A stretch of 64,000 nt of DNA from an uncultured Rhodospirillales bacterium (GTDB lineage Bacteria; Pseudomonadota; Alphaproteobacteria; Rhodospirillales; UBA2165): NCBI GenBank assembly GCA_905614355.1, contig CAJQSN010000043.1, positions 1 to 64,000 of the forward strand. Reading direction: 5' to 3'. Below, piece after piece: positions 1-8,679 of this stretch (position 1 is the first letter of the stretch; each line of letters begins with the position of its first letter). The translations under genes and the position numbers were made by a program. Under the pieces are notes generated by a model that was not told the DNA's origin, ran no database searches, and saw only the letters and a program-made list of their open reading frames with translations.

Positions 1-1
1 T

Positions 2-1444
2 ATTCGCCATCCAGCTATCGCAGGAACTTTTTACCCAAAAAATCCAGTGGAGTTAGAAGCCGCAGTTCAATATTTTTTAAACGAAGCGGCAAGAAATTTT
101 GGACCTACCGTCAATGTCCCAAAAGCCATTATTGTTCCGCACGCCGGTTATATTTATTCAGGCCTAACTGCAGCAGCCGTTTATAACCGATTACAGTCTG
201 CGCGTGAAATAATTAAACGGGTGGTCATTTTAGGCCCTTGTCATCGGGTCGCGATTGATGGTATTGCGCTTCCAAGCACCGAGATATTTCAGACCCCTCT
301 CGGCAATATACTTCTAGATAAAGATGCTATAAAAAGCATCCTAAATCTAGACTCTATAGAAATTTTCAATGAAACACATGTAAATGATCATAGCATTGAG
401 ATACATTTACCATTTTTACAAAAGATCTTGGCAGATTTTAAACTTGTTCCCCTTATCGTTGGTAATAGTAATCCTGAAAAAGTTGCTGAAGTATTAGAAA
501 TTCTCTGGGGCGGTCCTGAAACCTTAATTCTCATTTCATCAGACCTCAGTCATTACCTGGGTTATAATCAGGCTAAAATAGTAGACAGCCAAACGTGCAA
601 AGCTATTGAACAAATGGACCTAAATGCATTAGGCAAAGATCAGGCTTGCGGGAGTCAGTCTGTTAAAGGTCTTTTGATGCTGGCCAAAGCAAAAAACCTC
701 TCAGTTACCACCGCTGATATCAGAAATTCAGGCGATACGGCTGGTACCAAAGATAGAGTTGTAGGTTATGGATCCTGGTATTTTGATGAGAATAATACTA
801 AAAATATAAATACTGAAAATAAATTTAATTTACTAACTCATGATATTCTCAAGTTGCATGGCAACACACTTTTACGTTTTGCGGCGTCAACTATATTTTC
901 ACAAGTGTTGCCTTCTAAAACTGCATACGCCAAATTACCACGGCTTGACCCTATTTTAAACGAACAGGGTGCTTCCTTTATAACCTTAAACAAAAAAGGC
1001 CAATTGCGCGGGTGTGTGGGTTCAATCCAAGCATGGCAACCTCTCATTAAAGATATTACACAAAACGCTTACAAAGCAGCATTTGAAGACCCTCGGTTTC
1101 CGCAGTTAACGCTCTTAGAGATAGAATCTGGGAAAATTGAAATATCCATATCAATTTTGAGTCCCAAAACTCAGATGCGTTTTTTAAATGAAATTGATCT
1201 ACTCGACCAACTAAAGCCTGGCCTGGATGGGATTGTTTTAATAGATGGCACACAATACAGAGCGGTATTTCTGCCGTCCGTCTGGAAACAATTACCTAAT
1301 CCCACACAATTTATCAGCCAATTAAAACGTAAGGCTGGGTTACCAGAAAATTACTGGTCTGATACAATTCAAATTTGGCGATACATAACAGCCAGAAAAT
1401 CATCCGCCACATTGCCAGTAGACCAAAAACTTTGGCCCACGTAA
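2..1444 (+). CDS. AmmeMemoRadiSam system B-A fusion protein (Memo domain + AMMECR1 domain), 5' end outside window
   Basis: The reading frame is open to the left edge, and the residues before the first GTG (47) read RHPAIAGTFYP, the usual N-terminal signature of Memo proteins, so the true start lies just outside the window. The visible part is 480 residues. Residues about 1-270 are Memo-like (VPHAGYIYSG near 45, GPCHR, HVNDHSIEIH, SSDLSHYL, with the histidines expected for a Memo metal site). Residues about 300-470 are AMMECR1-like (LRGCVGSIQ near 335). In other bacteria these two proteins are usually encoded beside a radical SAM protein; that partner is not in the window and may lie just upstream. 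The biochemical role of the system is not settled, so no reaction is assigned. The fusion of the two domains is read directly from one uninterrupted frame. Confidence 0.9.
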   Translation: MRHPAIAGTFYPKNPVELEAAVQYFLNEAARNFGPTVNVPKAIIVPHAGYIYSGLTAAAVYNRLQSAREIIKRVVILGPCHRVAIDGIALPSTEIFQTPLGNILLDKDAIKSILNLDSIEIFNETHVNDHSIEIHLPFLQKILADFKLVPLIVGNSNPEKVAEVLEILWGGPETLILISSDLSHYLGYNQAKIVDSQTCKAIEQMDLNALGKDQACGSQSVKGLLMLAKAKNLSVTTADIRNSGDTAGTKDRVVGYGSWYFDENNTKNINTENKFNLLTHDILKLHGNTLLRFAASTIFSQVLPSKTAYAKLPRLDPILNEQGASFITLNKKGQLRGCVGSIQAWQPLIKDITQNAYKAAFEDPRFPQLTLLEIESGKIEISISILSPKTQMRFLNEIDLLDQLKPGLDGIVLIDGTQYRAVFLPSVWKQLPNPTQFISQLKRKAGLPENYWSDTIQIWRYITARKSSATLPVDQKLWPT

Positions 1445-1509
1445 ATTGCCATATACTAAGTAAATAAGGTCGTAAAAATTAAATATCATTCTTTTACTGA
1501 AAGCCTAAA

Positions 1510-2400
1510 ATGATCATTCAGAATGAAAATAACCTAAACGAACGCGATAAATTATATAGAGCTGTTTTATGGATGGTTGGGACACTAGTCTCATTTGCAA
1601 CTATGGCGATTGCCGTCCGAGAATTAACCGATACAATAAACTCGTTTGAGATTGTTTTTCTAAGAACTTGGGTAGCTCTCACCATTATACTTGGAATTGT
1701 GTTGTTGCGTGGGTGGAAAACTATTTCGACTAAACACTTACGACTGCATATTTTTAAAAATTTTATTCATTACATAGGCAATTTAACTTGGATTGTAGGT
1801 GTTAGCTTGATCCCATTAGCCCAAGTCTTTGCCTTAGAATTTAGTATTCCCATTTGGGTTGCTATATTTGCAGTGTTATTTTTAAAGGAAAAACTAACAC
1901 TCGGTAAAATAATTGCCATTAGTTGCGGCTTTTTAGGAGTTTTAGTTATTCTCCGCCCAGGACTAATCACAATTGATCAAGGCTCGCTTGCTGTCCTATG
2001 TGCAGCCTTTTGTTTTGCCACAGCGAATGTAATTACCAAATCATTATCCAAGACTGATCAACCCTTAACAATTCTTTTTTTAATGTTTATCATGCAGTTG
2101 CCAATTAGTGCTATTGGTGCGTACTTTGTGTGGACATCCCCAGTTTGGGCAGATTACCCCTGGATCCTTTTGGTTGGTATTATGTCACTTACAGCGCACT
2201 ACTGCATGACACGGGCTATCACTCTTGCCGACGTAACCGTTGTCATACCTATTGATTTTATGCGAATGCCAATAATCGCCATCCTAGGTTTTTATTTATA
2301 TTCTGAACCTTTTTCAATTTGGATTTTTCTCGGCGCAGTCCTAATTTTCAGTGGCAACTATTTTAATATTTACCATGAACGAAAAAAGACTTATGCCTAA
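1510..2400 (+). CDS. DMT superfamily (EamA-type) inner-membrane transporter
   Basis: A 296-residue, very hydrophobic protein with about ten membrane segments, the usual size for the drug/metabolite transporter superfamily. It shows the two-fold EamA layout: the first repeat includes FLRTWVALTIILG and the region ending in FLKEKLTLGKI and GVLVILRPG, which is a typical end-of-repeat-1 sequence. The second repeat begins near LAVLCAAFCFATANVITKSL. It probably exports or imports a small metabolite across the inner membrane, but the substrate cannot be told from sequence. The start is an ATG, 65 bases after the Memo/AMMECR1 stop; a separate short gap of 85 bases leads to the cupin gene, so co-transcription of these genes is possible. 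Confidence 0.9.
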   Translation: MIIQNENNLNERDKLYRAVLWMVGTLVSFATMAIAVRELTDTINSFEIVFLRTWVALTIILGIVLLRGWKTISTKHLRLHIFKNFIHYIGNLTWIVGVSLIPLAQVFALEFSIPIWVAIFAVLFLKEKLTLGKIIAISCGFLGVLVILRPGLITIDQGSLAVLCAAFCFATANVITKSLSKTDQPLTILFLMFIMQLPISAIGAYFVWTSPVWADYPWILLVGIMSLTAHYCMTRAITLADVTVVIPIDFMRMPIIAILGFYLYSEPFSIWIFLGAVLIFSGNYFNIYHERKKTYA

Positions 2401-2485
2401 GATCACCGTTAAAATAGCCGCCTACTAATAAATTTTCTAAATGCGTAACTAGGCAAAATATTACGTATCTTTTTTGGAGAAAATC

Positions 2486-2971
2486 ATGACAATTAATATT
2501 CGACGTATCGTCACCTCTCATGCAACCGATGGTAAGGCTGTCGTAGGTACTGACAATCTAATGAATAATGTGCAACAATTACGGTCAGGCAATTATGAGA
2601 CTTTACTGTGGGTTACTGATGGATCGCCCGCCGAAGTTAATGGCAGAGACCCTACCACAACCCCTAGAGATATTGAACCACCAGAAACAGGCTCAATTTT
2701 CCGCATTTTAGAACTAATCCCAGGAAAAGAAGCTTATATGCATCGAACAGATACAATTGATTATGCCATTTGCCTTTCCGGCAAGTGTGAAATGTATTTA
2801 GACGAAGGTAACAAAATAGATTTTAATACTGGTGATGTAATGGTGCAACGCGCGACAATGCACGGCTGGGCAAATCCCTTCTCAGAACCTTGCCAAATTG
2901 CATTTATTTTAATTGGTTCTAATTCGCCAGCCAAACACTGGCACCAAGACGCTGATAAAGTACATAACTAA
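2486..2971 (+). CDS. Cupin-domain protein of unknown function
   Basis: A 161-residue protein with one cupin barrel. The first cupin motif is recognisable around EAYMHRTDTIDYAICLSG and the second around GDVMVQRATMHGWANP; there are histidines in both, so a metal site is likely, although the spacing is not that of a textbook dioxygenase. The ATG at 2486 is chosen over an upstream in-frame TTG at 2474 because GGAGA at 2476-2480 sits at a good distance from the ATG and overlaps the TTG. Similar small cupins are often annotated as mannose-6-phosphate isomerase-like or as quercetin dioxygenase-like, but neither function can be supported here. It lies 11 bases before cysQ and is probably in the same transcript. 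Confidence 0.85.
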   Translation: MTINIRRIVTSHATDGKAVVGTDNLMNNVQQLRSGNYETLLWVTDGSPAEVNGRDPTTTPRDIEPPETGSIFRILELIPGKEAYMHRTDTIDYAICLSGKCEMYLDEGNKIDFNTGDVMVQRATMHGWANPFSEPCQIAFILIGSNSPAKHWHQDADKVHN

Positions 2972-2982
2972 AGGAGCTTTTA

Positions 2983-3744
2983 TTGCCACTAAATTTTTCT
3001 GACGATACAATTAAATCGCTTCTTGATCTAGCCAAAGATGCAGGAGATAAAATCCTTGAATACTATTATACTGATATACAAGTACGTCAGAAAATAGATA
3101 AGTCACCAGTTACGGAAGCAGATGAAAAAGCCGAAGATATAATATTAAAAGGCTTAGCCAAATTCAATCCCAAAATACCAGCTATTGGTGAGGAATCGTA
3201 TTCTGCAGGAAAACGGCATAACATAAATAACGGCGTGTTTTGGCTCGTTGATGCATTAGATGGCACAAAAGAATTTATTAACAAGCGTGCAGAATTTACT
3301 GTAAATATTGCTTTAATCAATAATGGCATTTCGATTTTTGGAATTGTGCATGCGCCAGCGCTGGCACAAATTTTCTGGGGCAGCGCCCTTGGCGCTTTCT
3401 GCAAAAATGAAGAAGGACACATAAAAAAAATTACAACTCGCACCGCGCCACAAGATGGGATCACTGTTGTATCTAGCCGTTCTCATAGAGAAGGTGAAGA
3501 AGATTTATTAGTTGATTATAAGGTGAAAAATACTATTAACCTAGGGAGTTCTCTCAAACTATGCCTCATTGCAGCGGGTGAAGCTGACCTCTATCCAAGG
3601 CATGGTACAACGTCGGAATGGGATATTGCGGCGGGACACGCAATCCTAACTGCAGCCGGTGGCTCTTTAACACAAATTGATGGCTCGCCATTCCTATATG
3701 GAAAAGATACTATCTTAAATCCTTCTTTTATCGCTCAAGGGTAG
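2983..3744 (+). CDS. cysQ: 3'(2'),5'-bisphosphate nucleotidase CysQ
   Basis: A 253-residue member of the inositol monophosphatase superfamily. Seen in the sequence: SPVTEAD (41-47), GEES (69-72), DALDGTKEF (90-98) and WDIAAGHA near 210, which together provide the acidic residues that bind the catalytic Mg2+ ions. The tail of the first metal motif has Ala where most relatives have Pro (DPLDGT). CysQ removes the 3' phosphate of PAP/PAPS, a by-product of sulfate assimilation and of carrier-protein phosphopantetheinylation. The start is TTG at 2983 with a strong AAGGAG at 2971-2976 that overlaps the stop of the cupin gene; no ATG lies near. A general inositol phosphatase is a less likely alternative because the length and order of motifs fit CysQ better. 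Confidence 0.88.
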   Translation: MPLNFSDDTIKSLLDLAKDAGDKILEYYYTDIQVRQKIDKSPVTEADEKAEDIILKGLAKFNPKIPAIGEESYSAGKRHNINNGVFWLVDALDGTKEFINKRAEFTVNIALINNGISIFGIVHAPALAQIFWGSALGAFCKNEEGHIKKITTRTAPQDGITVVSSRSHREGEEDLLVDYKVKNTINLGSSLKLCLIAAGEADLYPRHGTTSEWDIAAGHAILTAAGGSLTQIDGSPFLYGKDTILNPSFIAQG

Positions 3745-3772
3745 CAAAACTTAAAATAGCTATAAATTAACT

Positions 3773-4714
3773 ATGAAAACAATAATTTTAAACTCAAATA
3801 AAAAAGGAATAAAAACTGCCGCAATTCAATTACGCGCAGGCAAGCTAGTCGCCTTCCCAACGGAAACTGTGTACGGCCTCGGCGCTAATGCTTATATAAA
3901 CGAGGCTGTAGCAAGTGTTTATGAAGCAAAACGCCGTCCCAGTTTTAACCCCTTAATTGTCCATTTTAACACTGTTGATGATGTAAAACAGCAGGTCGTA
4001 TGGAATGAGTGGTCGGAAAAACTCGCTGCAAAATTTTGGCCAGGTGCCGTGACGTTTATTTTAAAAAGAGCTAAGGATTGTCAATTATCACTTTTGGTTA
4101 GCGCTGGTCTTGATACAGTCGCGGTGCGAATTCCATCTCATAAAATAGCACAAAACTTAATCAAAGAATCAGCGTGCCCAATAGCAGCCCCTAGTGCTAA
4201 CGCTTCCGGAAAGATAAGCCCTACAACTGCTAAGCATGTCCAAATATCACTCGGCAGCAGGATCCCCTATATTGTTAATGGAGGATCATGCTCTATTGGT
4301 TTAGAATCCACAGTTATTGATTTATCAGATAAAAATCCAACACTATTACGATTAGGCGGCATAACATTGGACCAACTTAATGCAATTATAGGCCCCATTT
4401 CATTCTGCGATAATGAGAATACGGTTTTATCTCCAGGCATGCTTAATCGCCATTATGCTCCAGATACCCACATCCGTTTAAATGCTACAAAATTTTCCAA
4501 AACTGAGAGCGTGCTTGGATTTGGACCTGGCGCACCCAAATCGGCCTTCAACCTTAGCTCCACGGGGAATTTAATTGAGGCTGCGGCTAATCTATTTAAT
4601 CTTATGCACCAATTAAACAAACCTGGCGCGCAACCGATCGCTGTTATGCCAATTCCAGAAGTAGGGTTAGGGCTGGCAATTAACGATCGCTTGCGCCGAT
4701 CTGCTGCGAGTTAA
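3773..4714 (+). CDS. tsaC: Threonylcarbamoyl-AMP synthase, long Sua5 type
   Basis: Makes threonylcarbamoyl-AMP from threonine, bicarbonate and ATP, the first step in t6A37 modification of ANN-decoding tRNAs. The YrdC domain occupies residues about 10-200, with FPTETVYGLG (28-37), KRRPSFNPL (53-61) and SANASGKISPTTAKHV near 145-160. At 313 residues it carries the extra C-terminal Sua5 domain after the linker SPGMLNRHYAP, so it is the Sua5-type rather than the short TsaC-type enzyme. It begins with ATG 28 bases after cysQ and ends 10 bases before the FAD oxidoreductase gene, with which it is probably co-transcribed. Nothing looks truncated. Confidence 0.93.
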   Translation: MKTIILNSNKKGIKTAAIQLRAGKLVAFPTETVYGLGANAYINEAVASVYEAKRRPSFNPLIVHFNTVDDVKQQVVWNEWSEKLAAKFWPGAVTFILKRAKDCQLSLLVSAGLDTVAVRIPSHKIAQNLIKESACPIAAPSANASGKISPTTAKHVQISLGSRIPYIVNGGSCSIGLESTVIDLSDKNPTLLRLGGITLDQLNAIIGPISFCDNENTVLSPGMLNRHYAPDTHIRLNATKFSKTESVLGFGPGAPKSAFNLSSTGNLIEAAANLFNLMHQLNKPGAQPIAVMPIPEVGLGLAINDRLRRSAAS

Positions 4715-4724
4715 TGATCAAATC

Positions 4725-6131
4725 ATGCCTTTACCTAAGAAAATAAAAAATCAATTAGCAAAAATTGTGGGGCCAAATGGCCTCATCTATGAGCCAGATA
4801 AAATGATGCCTTATCTCCATGAAGAGAGGGGTCTAGCAAAAGGGATGGCCGATATAGTACTGCGCCCGAACAATGTTCAGGAAGTGTCATCTATTGTACA
4901 ACTATGTGCAAAGGAAAAAATACCAATAGTGCCGGTGGGTGGTTGCACAGGTCTGGTTGGTGGCACCTTAGCTAATGGCGGCGTGATTTTAGCTACTGAT
5001 CGCCTTAATACAATTATTCAAGTAGATCCACTTAACAACACAATAACTGTAGAATCTGGTTGTATTTTAGCTAATTTACAAGCTGCGGCACTAGAAAAAG
5101 AATGCCTGTTTCCGTTAAGTTTAGGGGCTGAAGGAAGCTGCCAAATTGGTGGCAATTTATCAACAAATGCAGGAGGTGTTAGCGTTCTAAAATACGGCAA
5201 TACACGGGACTTAGTTCTAGGTTTAGAAGTTGTTCTGCCAAACGGTGATGTCTGGAGCGAATTAAATGCACTACGCAAAGACAATACAGGATATGATTTA
5301 AAACAAATTTTTGTTGGTGCCGAGGGTACACTGGGCATTATTACTAAAGCTGTATTAAAGCTTTTTCCTGCACCAAAAGTCTCTACGACTGTCTTAGTAG
5401 CCTTACCAAAAATTGACGCCATTTTAGGCTTATTTGACCAAACCAGGGAGTTATGCGGCGACCGATTAACAGCGTTTGAACTAATATCAAGAATGGCGAT
5501 CGAACTTGGGAGCACCCACATTCCCGGAATTATTGACCCTTTTAAGACACCATACCCCTACTATGCACTTATTGAGCTGACATCAGCTCAGAAAAAAGAT
5601 AACTTACGCGACAATATTGAAGAGATTTTAGCGCATGCCCTTGAAAAGGGTATTATCATCGATGCTGTGTTTGCGGACAGCGAGGCACAACGAAGAGAGC
5701 TTTGGCGAATTCGAGAAGAAATACCTGCTGCACAGTCTCGGGAAGGAGGAAGTATTAAGCATGATATTTCCGTCCCTGTTTCTAGTACAGTGGAATTTAT
5801 TATAGAGGCCTCAGAACGCGTGTTAAAAGCACTTCCTGGCATTCGGCCATGCCCCTTTGGGCACATTGGAGATGGGAATATACATTATAATTTAACACAA
5901 CCCATCGGCATGGTAAAAAAAGATTTTTTGCTACAATCAGCTAAAATCAATCGTATAGTTCACGATTTAGTGGTAGAAATGGGAGGTAGTATCAGCGCTG
6001 AACACGGGATTGGTTCTTTTAAACGGGAAGAATTAGCTCATTATTCCTCACCAGCAAAAATTTCACTAATCCGAACCATTAAGAATGCCATTGATCCTGA
6101 TAATATAATGAACCCCGGTAAAATAATCTAA
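4725..6131 (+). CDS. GlcD/D-2-hydroxyacid dehydrogenase-type FAD-binding oxidoreductase
   Basis: A 468-residue flavoprotein of the vanillyl-alcohol oxidase/PCMH fold. The FAD-binding half shows PVGGCTGLVGG (70-80), NAGGVSVLKYGNTRDL near 150 and GAEGTLGIITK near 200. The C-terminal half shows GHIGDGNIHYN near 385 and EHGIGSFKREEL near 425, which match the family that contains glycolate oxidase subunit GlcD, D-lactate dehydrogenase and D-2-hydroxyglutarate dehydrogenase. The GDGN..H pattern is associated with a metal and substrate site in D-2-hydroxyglutarate dehydrogenases, so a 2-hydroxyacid substrate is likely; which one cannot be decided. The start is ATG at 4725, 10 bases after tsaC. Confidence 0.9.
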   Translation: MPLPKKIKNQLAKIVGPNGLIYEPDKMMPYLHEERGLAKGMADIVLRPNNVQEVSSIVQLCAKEKIPIVPVGGCTGLVGGTLANGGVILATDRLNTIIQVDPLNNTITVESGCILANLQAAALEKECLFPLSLGAEGSCQIGGNLSTNAGGVSVLKYGNTRDLVLGLEVVLPNGDVWSELNALRKDNTGYDLKQIFVGAEGTLGIITKAVLKLFPAPKVSTTVLVALPKIDAILGLFDQTRELCGDRLTAFELISRMAIELGSTHIPGIIDPFKTPYPYYALIELTSAQKKDNLRDNIEEILAHALEKGIIIDAVFADSEAQRRELWRIREEIPAAQSREGGSIKHDISVPVSSTVEFIIEASERVLKALPGIRPCPFGHIGDGNIHYNLTQPIGMVKKDFLLQSAKINRIVHDLVVEMGGSISAEHGIGSFKREELAHYSSPAKISLIRTIKNAIDPDNIMNPGKII

Positions 6132-6471
6132 AAAATTGCTGCAATTATCTATAGATATAGACGTAACCAATAATTAAAAATTTTAAAAAACTTTGCATAT
6201 TAAATTTCAGAATATATTCTTATGACATTTAAAGTGCTCACAACAACTGAACGGATTGATGATAATTATTTGAGGTGACTATAAGTAGTTTTTAAAGAAT
6301 AGATTATTAGCTGTAATACTATAAGCAAGATTAGTTATATTCTATTACTAATACAGAACTATTATAAAAACACTCCAAACCACTGTTGTTGGTTGATTCT
6401 ATAATTTAAATTTCACTATAAGATGAGTTCCTAAAACTTCAGACTATAGGCTCCCGTGGAGTAGCCATAAC
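6132..6471 (+). other. Intergenic, AT-rich, no gene recognised
   Basis: About 340 bases between the FAD oxidoreductase and lptF. I see no credible reading frame, tRNA or strong terminator hairpin. Because both flanking genes read rightwards, this stretch probably contains the terminator of the first cluster and the promoter of the lpt-surA-pdxA-rsmA cluster, but no motif stands out. Confidence 0.5.
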
Positions 6472-7575
6472 TTGAACCAGATAAATAAGTATATAACGCG
6501 GCAGCTAATTATTGCGACGCTAGTCGTTGGATCAGTCATGACAGGAGTTATGTGGCTTTTTATCGCAGTGCGTGCAGTCGAACATATTATAAATCGAGGC
6601 GTATCGGTGAAAATATTTTTGCATTTAAGCATACTGCAAATACCAAATTTTATTGTCCATATAATTCCCTTTGCCGTTTTCATAGCAACACTTTTCGTAT
6701 ATAGCCGACTTAATTCAGACCGAGAAATTATTGTTTTACAAGCAGCCGGCGTCAGCCCTTTATCACTTGCAAAACCCGCGCTTACAATTGCTTGTCTTGC
6801 GGTACTCATTGGATACTGTATGACACTTTACGTTACGCCCAAATCCTATCAAAGCTTTCGTAATCTCCAATGGGATATCAGATATAGCTTTGCGCATGTG
6901 TTATTAAAAGAAGGCGTATTTAACGCTATATCAGATAAGTTAACAATATTTATAAGAGAGAGGAAGGGTCAATCAGAACTACGTGGCATCCTCTACCACG
7001 ACACTACAAAAACAGATAAGCCAGTCACGATAATAGCTAAACGAGGCCTATTAACAAAGAATTCTGATGGAGCACGTGTCACCGTATTTGAAGGGAATAG
7101 ACAGGAAATCCAGGCAAAAAATAATAATCTCTCAATATTATATTTTGACAGATACACCATAGACTTAAGCGGCATTACGCCCAAACCCAGTAGTCGCTTC
7201 CGAGAAGCACGCGAACGCATGGTCGACGAATTATTAAACCTAAAGGTTCAGGATGTTGGGAATCCACGGGATTTTGGCAAATTTAAAGCGGAAGCACACC
7301 AACGTCTAACTGCGCCAATTAATACTCTAGTATTCACTCTTATTGCACTTATCTGCCTTTTACTCGGTGATTTTTCACGACGAGGACAAGCTAAACGCAT
7401 CATACTTGCTTCAGTTATTTTTTTCACCGTCTGGGTGGGCAATTTGGGGATAATTAACCTTAGCGCAAAAAATCTTCACGTTATTCCTCTCATATACGTA
7501 TTTGCGCTGACCCCCATTTTAGTCATGTTACCACTTTTATTTTTGAACCCACGGTTCAAAAAAAGGAAAGAATAA
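6472..7575 (+). CDS. lptF: LPS export permease LptF
   Basis: A 367-residue protein of the LptF/LptG (YjgP/YjgQ) family: membrane helices at the N terminus (residues about 10-120), a periplasmic jellyroll-type middle, and further helices from about 285 to the end. With LptG and the ATPase LptB it extracts lipopolysaccharide from the inner membrane. Being the first of two adjacent homologues it is called LptF by position and by RSREARERM-like basic sequence before the third helix group. The start is TTG at 6472, with GGAG at 6458-6461; there is no ATG nearby and the N terminus begins as expected for the family. It is followed with no gap by lptG. Confidence 0.92.
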   Translation: MNQINKYITRQLIIATLVVGSVMTGVMWLFIAVRAVEHIINRGVSVKIFLHLSILQIPNFIVHIIPFAVFIATLFVYSRLNSDREIIVLQAAGVSPLSLAKPALTIACLAVLIGYCMTLYVTPKSYQSFRNLQWDIRYSFAHVLLKEGVFNAISDKLTIFIRERKGQSELRGILYHDTTKTDKPVTIIAKRGLLTKNSDGARVTVFEGNRQEIQAKNNNLSILYFDRYTIDLSGITPKPSSRFREARERMVDELLNLKVQDVGNPRDFGKFKAEAHQRLTAPINTLVFTLIALICLLLGDFSRRGQAKRIILASVIFFTVWVGNLGIINLSAKNLHVIPLIYVFALTPILVMLPLLFLNPRFKKRKE

Positions 7576-8676
7576 ATGCGCTTATCTCTAATACTAACAC
7601 GTTATATTGCAAAAAATTTTATGCGCAGTTTTTTAACTATTTTTATTATTTTTCTTACAATTATTTTTCTTATCGATATTGTAGAATTACTTCGTAGAGC
7701 TTCAAACAATGATAACGTTGGTCTCGGTTTGGTTATAAAAATGGGCCTTATGAAGCTACCATTTATGGCTCAACAAATTTTTCCTTTTGCTGTTTTATTT
7801 GGCGGAATGGCATCGTTCTGGAGGCTAACTCGAAGCAGTGAATTAGTCGTGACGAGATCCGCTGGTGTATCTGCTTGGCAATTTTTAATGCCTGTAATCC
7901 TAGTTTCTTTTCTCTTAGGCCTTTTTCAAATTTCAGCATTTAATCCCCTTGCATCAGCAATGTTATCTAAATATGACAGGCTCAATGCAATCTACTTTAA
8001 AGGCCAATCTAACTTATTAGCTGTATCAAAAAATGGTCTTTGGTTAAGACAGTCCACTGGGGAAAATCAGTCAGTTATCCATGCACCCTACATCACTATA
8101 ATAAACAATAAAATCTCTCTGTCGCATGTATCAATTTTCATGTATGAAGGTAGTGATAAGTTTGTAGCACGTATTGATGCTGAAGAAGGTAGTCTTATTA
8201 GAGGGTTTTGGCGTCTGCAGAATGCTACAATTAATGTAAAAGATAAAAAACCAATATTTATAAAAGAACACCGGATGGAAACAGACATCACATTGAACAA
8301 AATTCACGAAAGCTTCTCTCCTCCTGAAACAATGTCATTTTGGAATCTTCCAGGTTTTATAAATAACTTGGAGAAGTCAGGGTTTTCAGCTGTACGCCAT
8401 CGGCTTTATTGGCATTCATTATTATCGGCACCTCTTCTACTTTGCTCAATGGTTTTAATTGCCGCAACGTTCACACTTAGACAATCGCGTCGTAGCAGTG
8501 CTAACAACATTATTATCGGTGGTGTTTTTACTGGATTTCTTCTATTTTTTCTATCGGATGTAGTTTTTGCACTTGGATTACGTGAGAGTATTCCAGTTGT
8601 ACTAGCGGCGTGGACCCCTTCAGGAATTGCATTACTGTTGGGCCTTTCAATGGTTTTTCATCTGGAAGACGGTTAA
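7576..8676 (+). CDS. lptG: LPS export permease LptG
   Basis: A 366-residue homologue of the preceding permease with the same plan: N-terminal helices (about 12-120), a periplasmic domain (about 130-265) and three C-terminal helices. The motif-rich region AQQIFPFAVLFGGMASFWRL near 65-84 and the tail AAWTPSGIALLLGLS are characteristic of LptG. Partner of LptF in the LptB2FG transporter. The ATG at 7576 directly follows the lptF stop codon, so translation of the two halves of the heterodimer is likely coupled. LptD follows three bases after the stop, which places inner-membrane and outer-membrane parts of the same export path in one operon. Confidence 0.93.
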   Translation: MRLSLILTRYIAKNFMRSFLTIFIIFLTIIFLIDIVELLRRASNNDNVGLGLVIKMGLMKLPFMAQQIFPFAVLFGGMASFWRLTRSSELVVTRSAGVSAWQFLMPVILVSFLLGLFQISAFNPLASAMLSKYDRLNAIYFKGQSNLLAVSKNGLWLRQSTGENQSVIHAPYITIINNKISLSHVSIFMYEGSDKFVARIDAEEGSLIRGFWRLQNATINVKDKKPIFIKEHRMETDITLNKIHESFSPPETMSFWNLPGFINNLEKSGFSAVRHRLYWHSLLSAPLLLCSMVLIAATFTLRQSRRSSANNIIIGGVFTGFLLFFLSDVVFALGLRESIPVVLAAWTPSGIALLLGLSMVFHLEDG

Positions 8677-8679
8677 GCA

